Below are positions 22,076 to 34,181 of a DNA stretch of 64,000 nt, piece after piece. The notes below the pieces were generated by a model that did not search any database, was not told the origin of the DNA, and saw nothing but the letters and a program-made list of their open reading frames with translations. Position 1 is the first letter of the stretch. Each line of letters starts with the position of its first letter. Both the position numbers and the translations under genes were made by a program. Source of the DNA: Psococerastis gibbosa (Eukaryota > Arthropoda > Insecta > Psocodea > Psocidae); the NCBI GenBank assembly GCA_963971405.1, contig OZ020488.1:20355089-20419088 (forward strand), written 5' to 3'.

Positions 22076-22106
<31 letters not shown>
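21876..22106 (+). mobile_element. tRNA-Glu-derived SINE (family 1), copy 4, most complete
   Basis: TAGCGTAGTGG at 21883-21893 fits the A box and GGTTCGAGTCC at 21926-21936 the B box. Between them CTTTCAC matches the tRNA-Glu anticodon loop (TTC). The acceptor ends do not pair, so it is not a working tRNA. The body ends GGGCTTTTAGCCCTGACTCC, AGGTTGGCTTAGTAATAG, and the tail is (TTTA)n at about 22075-22106. I take this as the reference unit, about 230 bp. Confidence 0.9.
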
Positions 22107-22107
<1 letters not shown>

Positions 22108-24473
22108 AGAAAGAAAATTGACTCTTTTTCCATATGTGTGATATTTCCACATGCAGCAATAATTATTTAAATAGAAAACTCTGTGACGCCTTCGATATAA
22201 TAAAAAATCAGACAAACATTCATCTTCAGCGTTATTGAGCTAATGTAGCTAAGCACATGGTCCTGCTCATGAAGGTTTTTGAAATTTTAGAGAGAGGGTA
22301 AAATAAAATAAATGAAACAAGTTGAACAGTAGAATATAATAATACATATAAAATATAAATAATATTTATAATTGTAGTACATACATAAACATTAGAAAAC
22401 AATGCCATCGTGGCTACATCTCTCGGTGCCGTTCTTGATTTACTGCATTTCTACAATCATGCAACCGTGAGCGTTGCTATCACCAAATTTTGCGATGGTC
22501 GTTTAATGTTTAAAACGCACTGGCGTACATTATACTCATATGAGTAAAAGTAAATAATATGATAGAGAGCGGTCATATTATAAAACAAAGCTCGGACTCA
22601 ATGGGTTTTGTTGACAGGGCTAGCTATTCAGACCTAAAATAAAAGTTCCAATCATCGTAAACTCCATAATTGGCCAGTATTTGGATGCCGACACACTCAT
22701 ATTCGATTTATTGCGACCCAGAGTCCGGAGGCACTTTTTGTGACCGAATTATATTTTATTCTTAATTAGGTTTATTCGCCCATAAAATTAGGCATTGTGT
22801 GTTTATACCATAATATGCTACGTTTCTGGGTTTGGCTGTTCGACAAGTTACCTTATAACTTATAGGATTAGGTTGATTAGACAATTAGTTTTATTTATTA
22901 TTAATTAAGTTTATTGGAGAACAGTATGTACTATAGTACTTTATTGGTACTATTGTAGAGTCCGCCTTAAGCTCTAAGAGTCCGACTCTTCATTCGATCA
23001 TATGCACCATGCACTTTCAACCAATTTGACCCCTAGTAGCCGTAGCCGATAAGATGGCTATGACTAATGATCCATATAAATAGCCATTTAAGGCGGCAAT
23101 TTGTAAAGAAAAGAACTCCACGAAATTAATTAAAATATAGCCCATCAAACAAATATAACCGCAGTCAGCGAATAGCCGGCGTATTCATTCGCTAACGGTA
23201 ACAAATAAATTGCCCACCTTTTAAATAAGCATAAAGAACCTGCGGGTTAACTAATGGTTGCTTGGTATTCATAATTAATCGCGGACACCGTCGGGGTCGC
23301 GGGCCATGTAATTCAGTTGTCGACATTCCTTACAGCAGGGGTCCAAACAAAATAATGGAACCTTGCGGTTATACATAAACCATGCGGCATTACATTACAT
23401 ATACACACGGGTCTTCGCCCGAACCGATCGATGACAGATAAGGTGCTAATAACCTGTTGAGAATTCAAAGCACCATTAGCACAGCAATCAGGTACTATAA
23501 GGTACATACGTGCTGCCACAACCCGACAATGGTTACATCGGTCTTGGTTACGCCTCGAGAAGAAGACTGACATATTGCAAGGGTCACAAGTTCAAATGCA
23601 AGAGTTAATGAAAATGCTGGTCTGTAACTAATCGCATTAGGCTCAGTGCCGAATATTTGCCTAGTCACAATTTGTTGCTTTTTTTCACATCAAGAGCTCA
23701 CCGTGATTACTATGAAATTAGCTGCGTTCGGTCCTGTCAAGCTGACAGCCTTCGGTACCTACAATTCGTAATTAAAACATTTTCCTCTTGCACTCCAAAG
23801 ACTGCTCTTCACATGCCTCTAACAAGTAATACGACACCGAACCACCGGGAACTACGAAAGGGAACATAGGCACGGTCCCATTGAAAAGAATCCGTAAGGA
23901 ATATGGCACCGCCATCTACCAAGCAATAATGGGAACCGCCCCAAGTCTACAGTCGCGATCTACCCAACACTAGTGGTCTAACCATCAGTGGCTGAATGGA
24001 ATACGATACAATTTGACTGCAAACCCCCCTCCCCCTCCCTCAGTGACTTAATCGACCGATTTGAAAAATAGTCTTCTTACTAATCTTATTGCCAGAGCTC
24101 AAGCTCACCCTCAGCGGGGGTTATTAGTATTTTATTTTCCCGCTTTCTGACTTAATTGACTGAACCACAATTAAACGGTTGTGGAAAGTGTAAGCTTCAG
24201 CCAAATGCATCCAACGATTCAGCTGCAGATGCTAAAGGTCAATTTTTCAAGCGGAAAAATTGACTTTTTCACCTTCACCTCGCTATATTGATAGCGTTTA
24301 TAGTTGAAAACTGACTCTGTGTAGATAGAATTTGTCAGAGGTCAAAATAGGTTTCTATTGACAAACGATCATTGAATTAAATTACTACCTATCTACTGCA
24401 GTAGTTGTATGATTGCATTAAGCAATGAGGTTAAGCATAGTGGCGTCATTATTGCAGTTTATATGCATATAAC
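22107..24473. other. Unassigned; AT-rich, possible regulatory DNA
   Basis: The part at 23090-23300 has several TTAATTAA-like and ATAATTAATC motifs next to more balanced sequence. A C-rich run lies near 24026-24040. No gene recognised. Confidence 0.4.
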
Positions 24474-24486
24474 AGAATTAATATTT

Positions 24487-24696
24487 CAGGACATGTAGAG
24501 TTGTGGTACAGACTCTGACTTTCACCCGAAAAATTGTTGGTTCGAGGCCCACACTTCCTACATTTTCTGGCCATGCTTTGGAGGGCATGTAAAGCAGGCG
24601 GTCCCAGACCTTCCTAGCTTAGTGTAAGAGACGGCTTTATAGCCCTAACTCCGCTAGGTTGGCTTAGTAATAGAACAAAATAAGTAATTTTTTTTT
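24487..24696 (+). mobile_element. tRNA-derived SINE (family 1), copy 5, with target duplication
   Basis: The head GGACATGTAGAGTTGTGG, B box GGTTCGAGGCC, the body AAGCAGGCGGTCCCAGACC and GGTTGGCTTAGTAATAG are present, followed by a T-rich tail. AGAATTAATATTT occurs exactly at 24474-24486 and again at 24697-24709. A 13-bp duplication of this type is produced by LINE-encoded endonuclease, so the insertion is complete and fairly young, although the B box has a base change. Confidence 0.9.
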
Positions 24697-24709
24697 AGAA
24701 TTAATATTT

Positions 24710-25720
24710 GTTAATGCAACATGAAATAGGTTTCGAGAGTAAATAGAATTATTCATGCTGCACAGTTTCTGCTCAGCATCATATCCACATCAATATGAGA
24801 CGTTTTGATTATAAAAAAGGAAAAGTAAAAAACTGGAAATTTATATATATTTTTATCAATTTTTCTGAGGTAGGCAATACAACTTCGCTTAGCTATTTTC
24901 CATATATTGCCTTTGGAATCAAAATAAGGGTAGTATAGCAACCAAATGAACACTTCAGTGCTACGTAGTACTCTGAATAAACTCACCGAAGGTTTCTTTA
25001 ATTCCCAAGGACCACAGACCACACGAAATAAAAACTCTGCTGCCTGCTGCGTTCCTGACAACGGCGTGTACTAGTGAATGTCCAATTTACCTCACATTTC
25101 CCACCACAAAGTGTGCCACCATAATCCATTAGAGTTTTTCCAAAGACTTTATCACTTTGGCCGCATTTACCGACAAGATCGCCGCCGATAACGAGCCAGG
25201 CGAGTCGTACTCGGCTGTGTAGTGAGCGTATGTCGTGACGGTTACAACTTTGTCACGGTTTTAGGCAAAGAAAAGAAGGGAGACACGTTCTCCGTGTCCA
25301 CCAGTGGTACAGTTAAATGTATGCGTGGTGTGCGTCTCCCCGGACAATGGGCATCCGGAGTCCAGCGGGGCTGGAGAACGGGACAGGGAGTCTGCCTGTG
25401 TAGCGGTCAAGCGCCACTGGGCACCATCAGGAAGCAGCACAAATGAGAACATCCCAAATGAACAATCACCCGTGTTCAACCTGTTTTGTCGAGGAAGCCG
25501 ACCTATTTCCTAACTGTTTGCTACTTTTGACCTACCGCACCGGACAGTTTGCATACAATGAAACTAGACATTTTTCTAGAAGTCATGCAACTGGCTGTTT
25601 ATGAAACTATACAAAAATAGGGATTTCCAGAAGCAATTTTAATTGTAACTTGAAAACTATTTTCCAATGATGGCCACTACTACTACTGCTAAAGACCAAC
25701 TTTTCATCATTACTTACAAA
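24710..25720. other. Unassigned; GC-richer patch without recognised gene
   Basis: The stretch at about 25080-25530 is clearly richer in G and C than its surroundings. It is open on the plus strand for 74 codons (25222-25446, includes TSGTVKCMRGVRLPG) and also in two other frames. No domain, splice pattern or homolog is evident. A promoter-proximal exon is possible but unsupported. Confidence 0.3.
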
Positions 25721-25878
25721 GTAAATAAATTATGACTTTGTGTTCATAGCACCCTCTCTTACAATCAACTAAGTAGACCCTGGACTCCCTGCTTTTACAT
25801 TTACATGTCCCCCAAAGCATGCTCAGAAAGTGTAGCAAGTGTGGGACCCGAACGAACAACCTTTCGGGGAAAAGTCGG
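25721..25878 (-). mobile_element. tRNA-derived SINE (family 1), copy 6
   Basis: Reversed copy: tail remnant GTAAATAAATTATGAC, body CACCCTCTCTTACAATCAAC and CATGCTCAGAAAGTGTAGC, B box seen as GGGACCCGAACGAAC, and part of the tRNA-like head (AACCTTTCGGGGAAAAGTC). The head is cut before the A box. It is diverged. Confidence 0.8.
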
Positions 25879-27658
25879 AGTTTTATAGTAGACTTCAGCG
25901 AACGGGTAACTGGGATAGTGATACAGTGCTTCTCTTTTTATGCATATCTTGTGAAATTAATATTAAAGCACTAAAAAATAATGATGCAAGCGCGTCAAAA
26001 ACAAGAATGATATAATTTACAGTTCGACATGTCAGCAAAAGATTCTTTCTGCTTGTCCGACGAAACTGAAGGAATAATAAAAGGTTACTTAGCAACCACC
26101 ATAGGGTCATCTATAAGACATCTCGCATATGTAGACTTAAGTCGTAAAACGCCCGACCAATCATTTCCGCAAGATGAAACTCAGTCATAAAATGCGCAAG
26201 GGACAATGGGAATCCACTGAATGAAAATGGGGCAGGGAAGACCAACCCTCGCACCCCCCCCCCCCCGACCAAATATAGAAAGTCGCTTCTCTCCATTCAG
26301 TGTATCAATCAAAAGTGAAAGCCTAGCTCTGCGGAATAAATGGCGAGCTTTCACCCTCATATCGCGGGCTTAGCTTTTCACAAAACCAACTTTCATCTTG
26401 CACTACCATTGACGTGGCAGCGAAAAGCCTGAAAATCTAATAGATTATCTTATACGCAAACCTGATATTCCCGGGCTTAATAGTCGACCGAAGAATAGTG
26501 TGCGAAGATCCTGTGAATCGATTTAATATCGTCTAACCTGACTGTAACCGCTTTCAGTATTTTCTGCAATATTCAAAATAATAAAAAGGGAAAAATCGAC
26601 ACAAGATTGACCCTCACCGATTTCCACTGCATGCAGATTAAAATCAGAACTCACGCCTTGTGGTGAAGTAAACAATTAGAACCACAGAGGCCATATTTTA
26701 CGGTCCTTCCACTGCACCGGAATCCATAAAATGACAACATTACAATGTTTTGAGGTTAATTAAAGTGACGAGGTCATCTAATAAATTTGCCTCCTGTGCA
26801 GTGCAGAGTAAGCCTGCCGACAATGTATGTAGAAGACAAAAAATAGTATAAAAACACATTACTGTGGGTTACCGAGACTTACATATGTTTTAAATGCTAA
26901 CATTCAGAAGTGTCAGTCTGTCCCTGGGCCAGCAAGCCAATTCGAGCGCTCGTCGGTCATCCCTTGTCGCTACATCATAATACGCGTAACACAGGTTCGA
27001 AATCAGGGTGTAGCCAATTTTATACTGGTCAACGTGGCAGTCACTTTCGATGAAATTACATGGCTTTCCTGCTATTTTAACGAAAATATCAAATAACCTA
27101 TTGTATAATATTACTAATTTAGCCTTACTTTTTACAGCATTTTACAATTGTAGTACTTTATCCCAGCTACAGTATATTGTGGCGTGTTGGTAATCGCCGC
27201 ACCTATTCCGTATTTCCCACTTACCTAAAAAAAAAGAAAAAACGTAATCAATTCAGACGGTAGCTTAATTGCGGAGGGGACATTCACAAAGGGAATTACA
27301 GAATCGAAAGGGCTTTGCGTGATCCAAGAGCATTGTTTTATTAATAAGTCCAGAAATATTAATTGCGGTTTCACTGACGGAGACCTCCTCGTGTTGCAAC
27401 GAAAGGTAGTACTGTAGAAGGGGAGGGGGGCGGTCCCTTACAAATAGTAGATGGTAAGGCGGATTTTCACTCAGTGTTCAACACAAACCCAATCGTTCAT
27501 CAGCGAATGAAAAATAAATGCTTTAATCAGTGACATATCAGTGATAAAGATTTTTTTCATTTTATTCTGACACATTTTAGCTAACGACCGGTACCAGCGA
27601 CGAACCTAACTTTAAGCTGAACTGAACAGTTACTACGAGTACTACTCTTAATTACTCT
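25879..27658. other. Unassigned DNA
   Basis: Contains a C run at 26254-26266 and an A-rich stretch near 27226-27241. TTTTATTAATAAG and AATATTAATTG motifs near 27338-27362 are homeodomain-like, but nothing more can be said. Confidence 0.4.
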
Positions 27659-28031
27659 AGCAGCCCTACTATGCCGTTTACAGATTAACTTAACACCGGG
27701 AATAGGATTACAATATTCTAAATAACCACAATGTGTTACGTGAAAGGATTAAAACCATTTTAACTCATAAGCTATTAACGAGCATTGATTCAATTGTTTT
27801 GAAAAAGAGTCCATAATGCGCGGGAAATTTTAAAAACTCAGCAAGAATGTATCAATTAATTAATTAATTTCAATTTCCCGCGCATTTTAATCTCTTTTGA
27901 ATCAATACGTATCAACAGCTGATAACTTAAATGGTTTTAATCTTGCCACGTGACAACATGGGATTTCACGAGAGTAATTTCATCATATTCCCGGGGTTAA
28001 GTTAATCTCTAAACGTCATAGTAGGGCTGCT
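27659..28031. mobile_element. 373-bp foldback element (TACTATGCCG family)
   Basis: The ends AGCAGCCCTACTATG and CATAGTAGGGCTGCT are exact inverses. The arms continue with GTTTA-AGATTAACTTAA, CCGGGAATA, GATTAAAACCATTT, GATTCAA and AATGCGCGGGAAATT, with some unmatched blocks between. Arms are about 170-185 bp. A related shorter foldback lies at 34182-34336. No coding capacity. Confidence 0.8.
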
Positions 28032-28737
28032 GGTAAGGGATGCGGGGTCCTCCAACAAACCAACTGAGAAAAAGCTGTCTCATGGTTTGAGGTAGCCGAG
28101 GTAGACCGCAGACAGAGTCCATTCCGATTCCGAATTTTACATGTCACCCTTAACAGGGCAAGAAATAGAAAGTCCGGTAGTCCGATTCTCCGGATTATTA
28201 AGTTTTCTCTTGAATTCCAAAAGAAAATTGATCACAATCAAATTTTCAAGATAAGGCCAACGAGAGGAAAGCCCAAATAAGCTATTAAGAATTCCACTTA
28301 GCCTCGACCTACATGTACTACAGAACCAGATTTTCAGGTCCTCCAAATAATGCAGGGGGAGACAGACTAATGGTACCCAAAAAACGAATCAACTACCTCA
28401 ATAAGGAGATGTCTTGCTGGCCCAACTCACAGTCCTCCATCATGGAGTCACGACATTATTGATCGATCTAGTTAAAACCCCGTCGACAAGAAACTCAAGA
28501 CTTGCACAAATGCGCAATACACGGCCAATATTCTTAACTACGAGAGCAAACTCAGGTACAGTAGGTAAAGTGGTAGGTATAGTGTAAATGCATCTGTAAC
28601 GGCAGATGCCTTTACACTATAAAATTAGATATGAACATTGTGCACAGAAAAGCGTTTTCAGATAAAAATTGTTTCTATACACACTTTGGCCAAGTGATGA
28701 GGAACGAAAAGTATCACCTTCTACATGTATAAATTAA
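28032..28737. other. Unassigned DNA with one small hairpin
   Basis: Only the hairpin at 28578-28621 stands out. Confidence 0.5.
28578..28621. repeat. 44-bp hairpin
   Basis: TATAGTGTAAATGCATCTG pairs with CAGATGCCTTTACACTATA, 19 bp with one mismatch and a 6-base loop. Too short for a miRNA precursor; it could be a MITE remnant. Confidence 0.8.
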
Positions 28738-28895
28738 AGGACTACCGGCAGAAGAACATCTGGTTGAAAAACATGGGGTAGTGGTTTAGCAAGATTACGA
28801 CGTCTCTTTTTAGAGCAGCAGTCTCCAAGGTTTATATTGCCATGATGATCGCTAATCTTCGATAGAAGAGGCATTGAAAGAAGAATTGTTTCTAT
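28738..28895 (+). pseudogene. LINE 3' end fragment, same family as 18225-18540
   Basis: The plus strand gives QKNIWLKNMG, WFSKITTSLFRAAVSKVY and IAMMIANLR, then RGIERRI-type tail codons and a GAAAGAAGAA end. This matches the closing motifs of the fragment at 18225-18540, which reads LENLRRWFGK and SKVQIAMMIANLR. At least two stops interrupt it. Only about the last 50 codons remain. Confidence 0.75.
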
Positions 28896-31800
28896 GTGGG
28901 TGACGCGAGTGAGTCGTCTCTTTGACCGGCTCCTCAACAGACAAAATATGGAATTGCCCATTACAGGAAACAGGTTCAGTTCGTCTGGGCCTTAATACAT
29001 TCAAAACAATAATTAATCATTTGGTGATGCTCGTCCTATCACTTGGATCTTCATCCCATTCACCATGGCTAGTCTATACAACCTTGTTTTTTTTTTTTTT
29101 GTAAATTTTCTAAAATCATCACTGGAATAAATTAAAATGCTATTATCATTCATTAAAATACCTCATCGAGCAGACTGATTAATTCCTTTTATGTGAGACA
29201 GAGATCTCAAAATATTTTGTAAACAAAGAATGAGCGAGGATGGTGAAATGACGTGGCTGCTATGAATGTTTAAGCAGGGCTTATTGAACTATTATGTTGA
29301 ATTTTCCTTTGTTAGAAATACAGCTGATGCTCTACCGGGTATATCTTTGGATATGGTACACCATACCCAGAGATATAAAATAGAATCGATGACGCTAAGC
29401 CATAAAAAAAAAAAATTGACTTTGCTTTGCTTTACATATGTATGTATCAGGTTTCCATCATCCGAACAATCATTATGCTGCATGAGGCTGTTGCCCCTGG
29501 AATCAGGCACCAGCATAAATAACCCACTAAAGTAGTAAATGGTCATCTTCGTACATAAAACAAGACAATGCTGATTAAGTGACACTTGCGAATGTACTTC
29601 AGCGCCAGCACATTACAGCTAAACAGCGATAGCTACTTCGCTAACTTGGCTCACAAGGGAAATTATTTTTGCTTAACTTTACCAATTTTTAACGTCCACA
29701 ATTTTCCGAAAACCACCCTATTTCATAAAAAGTATTTTATATCCAGCACTAAAAGTTAAGCTGTAAACCACGCCAAAGACACTATAAAGTGGATGTTCAA
29801 CTTTTTCAATTCTACCAGCTCTTTTGGCCATTACTAAGCTCCCCCAAGCATGCTGAAGTCATTTGGCCCAAGAAAATCCACTCAACAACTTACAAATGAA
29901 AAAGCCTTTAAACGAAATGAGCTGCTTTTTCCCGTAGCCCCCCAGCAGTACACAGTACGATACACTCCATGTAACTTACCTATTGCATTAAGTGGATATG
30001 ATTTATACACATTTAACATATCATAATATTTTGATTTGGAGATCTTTCGTTTAGAAATTGAACACGTCTGCTATACACGCAACCATTTAAATATGACATC
30101 ACAGTCCAATTATTTTGATTTCTCGGATTGGTCGTTCCAAAAACAAGCAGAAGAAATTTTACATACGAATGATCACCATTTGAAAGTAACGTAAAGAAAA
30201 TAACGAAGGCGACGTTACACTGTGTGTGTAAAGGTGACTTAACTACGAGAAAGTTATTGGATATTGGACTGGAGACGAAAGGTTCGGGGTCTAATATTAG
30301 CAAATTTCCTACACTCACCTCTGATTCAAAAACGAAATTGCTTAGAGTACAATAACCGATGGTTTAAAATTAATACCCTTCACAGCATGTTACAATAGAA
30401 AGTTAAATTCTCCAATTTACCCGGTCTCAAAGCATAGTTAAAAAGGCAAAATTATTTATCTTCCTGATCTTAGCCCAGCAAAAATTGACGTCCGAATCGA
30501 TACTTTGGTAACTGTACAAATTACAATGATTGCATGCATAGTACGAGTATGTTGTTCCCCGAACACGTAGTAGTCGGTCTTCTGTGGTTATCAAGCATAA
30601 GTACCAGACAAAACAAAAAGTACAGGGGGGTGTTATGTATGTACTTGCCCCTGATAGGCATGATGTCAGTACCAGTCACGCCCAGGGTGGTTCAATTTTA
30701 TATATTTCTAGTTTTCCAAATAGCTATCGCTGATGGGTCCACAGAAATGTCGTTTTTTTTTTTTTAGAAATAAACAGACGTTTCTCATTCAGTGTAGGCC
30801 ATTGCCCGTTGAATGCAATGACAAAACAGCTCATATGACATTGAAAATGCAACAAACAAAGATTTGCAGCACAATGGCAACTAATGCACTAAACAACTTA
30901 GCCCTAAGTAGACCCGCATCCGTTACAAATGGGAGAAGCGCAATACACTTGAGATGCCAAGAGAACTCAAGCAACAGTTATTCTGACGAACAGGTGTTCA
31001 TTTTTACCACCTGCCACAGAAGCTGCAAAAACCGCAAGAAGTCATCCAAGCACAGTCTTGAATCAGGTCAAAGTACACACACAGGTGAGCATAACGAATA
31101 ACGACACGCCCCCTTATAGAAGAAGGAAGATTCACAGAGCATTTTGATTTCATATTCTAACCACAGAAAAACCCACAGGACAACTTGAAGGAAACGCACG
31201 CATAAGGGTGTAAATGATGTCGGAGGGGTTATAAAACAAGTTTCTAAGTTACCGGCCTAATGGAGCGAGCCAGAAAAAACAAGGAATCTAAAATTGGAAA
31301 CATTATGGGAAACCGACGCGACGGTGTGCTTCGAGATAGGAGCGCCCTACGGTAATGGGCCGCACAAAGGGCCCAATATTTAGGGGGCTTTCCACTAAAC
31401 TGGCAGCCAAGAAATTGCACTCGTAAATTGCTGACCATAGAACTCGCCATATAGAAAACCTTTTGCCGGGTGTACGGTTTTTGTCTCATTTTCCGAAAGG
31501 GAAAATTTAGTTGATGCAATATTATTTTTCGATAAGGTTTCGTAAAGCGATGTCGCCCGCTGAAAATATCACCACTCTTTGTAGCCCCCCCCCCCCCACC
31601 CCACCTCATTCTCCCTCAACCTGTCCAGCGTTTTGAAAAGGTAAAATAATTTTCACATGCAGGGACTGAAATAGAGGCTGTAATTTAGGTGAGAGAAATG
31701 AGTCCCAAATGAGGGAGGAAAATTATTGAGCCTTCTTATTCTATGATGCGTTTAATTTAGTTACACTGCTATTACTAATAACTATAAGCAAATATGCACA

Positions 31801-31929
31801 CTTAATAACGTTTCATTGATGCCTTGGCCCATCAAACTCTTATGACAACCTTGCCAATAATAGTTCAGTTCAGTTAGGTAGCAGTTGTGTAGTGGTGCTA
31901 ACCTATCGAACAATATCTGTATCTTGTCA
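28896..31929. other. Mostly unassigned; T and C runs, one candidate exon
   Basis: A T run lies at about 29086-29100 and a C run at 31585-31597. ATATCTTTGGATATGG and CCATACCCAGAGATAT near 29341-29378 form a short imperfect hairpin. A candidate exon is listed separately. Nothing else recognised. Confidence 0.4.
30768..31084 (+). CDS. Possible internal exon of unknown gene (weak)
   Basis: A run of 13 T ending in TAG stands just before 30768, a good acceptor. ACACAG-GTGAGC at 31079-31090 is a good donor. The reading frame is open throughout the 317 bp. The peptide includes CNDKTAHMTLKMQQTK, TMATNALNNLALSRP, CQENSSNSYSDEQVF and KNRKKSSKHSLESGQ. It has no domain I know and is polar and serine-rich. 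Splice-like borders around a 105-codon frame occur by chance in a window of this size, so this is a candidate only. Confidence 0.18.
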
Positions 31930-32170
31930 AGCCTGGACAAGATGGGACTCGTGGTGTAGTGGTAAACACGATGTCCCGGGATGGCACAGATTGTAGGTTC
32001 GAGTCCAGGCTTTTCTTGATATCCTATTTTCGGATAAGAATCTCATCCGGTCGTAATGCTGGCCATAACATCCGAAATTGAGCAGTGGTCAAGAAAGAGG
32101 ATCCTCTATCAGTCCAGTTCAGAGGCTTAAACCGTCAATGGATTACTGTGCCACGGTGTTTGTTATTTTT
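31930..32170 (+). mobile_element. tRNA-derived SINE (family 3)
   Basis: TGGTGTAGTGG at 31952-31962 is a perfect A box and GGTTCGAGTCC at 31996-32006 a perfect B box. The tRNA-like head GGGACTCGTGGTGTAGTGGT differs from family 1. The body includes GGATAAGAATCTCATCCGG and AAACCGTCAATGGATTACTG. The acceptor stem does not pair, so it is not a tRNA gene. AGCCTGGAC just upstream is the inverse of GTCCAGGCT after the B box. Only one copy is in the window, so the borders are approximate. Confidence 0.65.
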
Positions 32171-33298
32171 GTTAAAGGATCTACCTTTTTACTAGGGTAT
32201 TCCACTCGCCTCGGATCAACGACAAGGATGGCCTCAAGGCAGACTTCACTATAATTCACTACCATAACATTTACCCAGGATTATTGTACCACTGACGTTT
32301 ATAATTCCAGGCGAGACATGCAAGTGCCGTGCCGAGGAGTAATAAGATGCTCCCATGCAGTCTGGAGAGAGAACACGCCTCAGGTGTAGTCCCAACACTA
32401 GACATTAAGGGCCTGCCCCAAGCTAGCATCAAATTAAAGTCAGTACCAACTTCCACTCGAATTTTAAGTTCATGGTCAACCAAAGACATATCACATAATG
32501 GTAAGCCAGGACATTTCGGTTGCATAAAAAATTGCGTTTTAAGAGTCAACCAATCCAAAGGTTGGCGTGTTTTGAACAGGCATTCCCCGATAGCGCTACA
32601 ATTAAGAGCAGCAAGCTTCCAGTCATAGTGCGGTTCGCAAAGCTTGCCGGCTTAACCAAATGGACTGATGTGAACTAATACAATAGTTAAAATGTAATGT
32701 AATAAAAATGAACTCAATGTCTATACGCTGTTCAAAGGGTCTGTGACCTATGTCAGCTAACAAACTTATAAATAATAATAATAATATGCCTCTTAGATTA
32801 CACTAGGCAAAGGGAACAAGTTAAGTTGATGAATTTCATTCATATTCGTGATACAGAAGTAAAGGTGATAGTTAAATAATTTTTAATAGACGGACTAGTT
32901 CGTTGCATAAGTACGTTATGATGTGATCTTTTAGGAGCCGGAAAAGAATTAGGGGAACATTTAATTGAGATTTTACCTAAAGCCTTTCACTGTTAAATGG
33001 TAGTCACGATGGTTTATAGTATGACCCGTAACGCCGGGCTAGCTGACTCTTCCTATAAGATAATAACTTTGCTCTTTTTCTATATATAGCTTTGACAACG
33101 CACGATGCAAGTGTGGAAACATTCATCAATACGAAAAATTTATAACTGAAAAGCTTTTTAACTAATTGTAGGCCAATATGGTGCAAGAATGAGACGACTT
33201 CATAATATTACGATGGGCCAATGAGCAGACAGAGATTCAACAAGAGAATCGGCGCATATTAAGAATATTACATAATATTTATAGTTTTTTTATTTTAA
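32171..33298. other. Unassigned DNA
   Basis: Both strands are open for 95-99 codons at 32271-32628 without a recognisable product; the open frames probably share one cause, a low frequency of stop triplets. (AAT)n lies near 32772-32787. Confidence 0.4.
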
Positions 33299-33343
33299 CC
33301 CGAGCCAATCAGAGTATAGCACCTCGTCTCTGATTGGCTCGGG
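33299..33343. repeat. Perfect 16-bp hairpin
   Basis: CCCGAGCCAATCAGAG and CTCTGATTGGCTCGGG are exact inverses separated by 13 bases. Each arm contains an ATTGG/CCAAT box. It may be a small palindromic repeat or a paired protein-binding site. Confidence 0.9.
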
Positions 33344-34181
33344 TCCCGCATAAGGCATTTCTATGTTTCACCGAATTTCTACTTATTACTTGGTGTTTTG
33401 TGGATTATGCTGGGGGCTCTGTCGCAGGTGACTGGTGCGCCAACAATACATGCATTTTAATACATAATACAGTACATTTGCGATTGTGTCAGCCATTGAA
33501 CCAATACAAGTGGACGAACTCCACTTGAGCTACTCACGTGTCGGGGCAATAACTTTAATAATAATACACCCACCAACAATATAACTTATCAAAGTCGTGC
33601 GCTCTGGCCATGCTTAAACCCCAAACACAATTTTTGTCACTTCTCAGAATCCATCAACCAAGAAAAGTGGTATCCTTTCAGGGGTTAAAGTCTCCTGTAG
33701 CGCCGTTGGGATCTCATTTATCCTTAACGGTGATCTCCATTCTTAGGAGTTGCCTCAATGATTAATGATATTTTCTCAATAACGCTCCCAATATAAATCA
33801 GAAACTTCCAATTATAGGAGCAAGGCGCCCCGTTGTCTCAACATGTTCCAACTTTGAAAGAGCCATCTCTGACGGCAATTGCAATTCTAATTTAGAAACA
33901 ATGGGTCGCCCAGAAAACTCCTATAAGCTGGATACCAAGTATGGTCACATTAAATGCTGATCGAATCTAAACGAGCATAATTAATAAAGGGACAGAATGA
34001 AATAAGTCTACAAGGAACTGGGAAATCTACTTCAAGAAATTTTGTTAACATGTAGCTTACTGAGAAAAATTTCCCGTTACCCCTAACATTTGTCTAATAA
34101 ACTAAATCCGTAAGAACGTTGACGTTTTCCTCTCGCATGATCAAATGTTCGAATCTAAGGATGCCGGTCATTTACATGGTT
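33344..34181. other. Unassigned DNA
   Basis: Nothing recognised. Confidence 0.5.

Noticed and set aside
25222-25446. 74-codon ORF in GC-richer DNA
   Set aside because: Open in three frames, no recognisable product and no splice context; kept only as a note on the region.
31945-32012. tRNA gene
   Set aside because: No paired acceptor or T stem; read as a SINE head.
32271-32628. Open frames of 95-99 codons on both strands
   Set aside because: Peptides are not recognisable, there are no splice or start signals, and open frames on both strands suggest chance.
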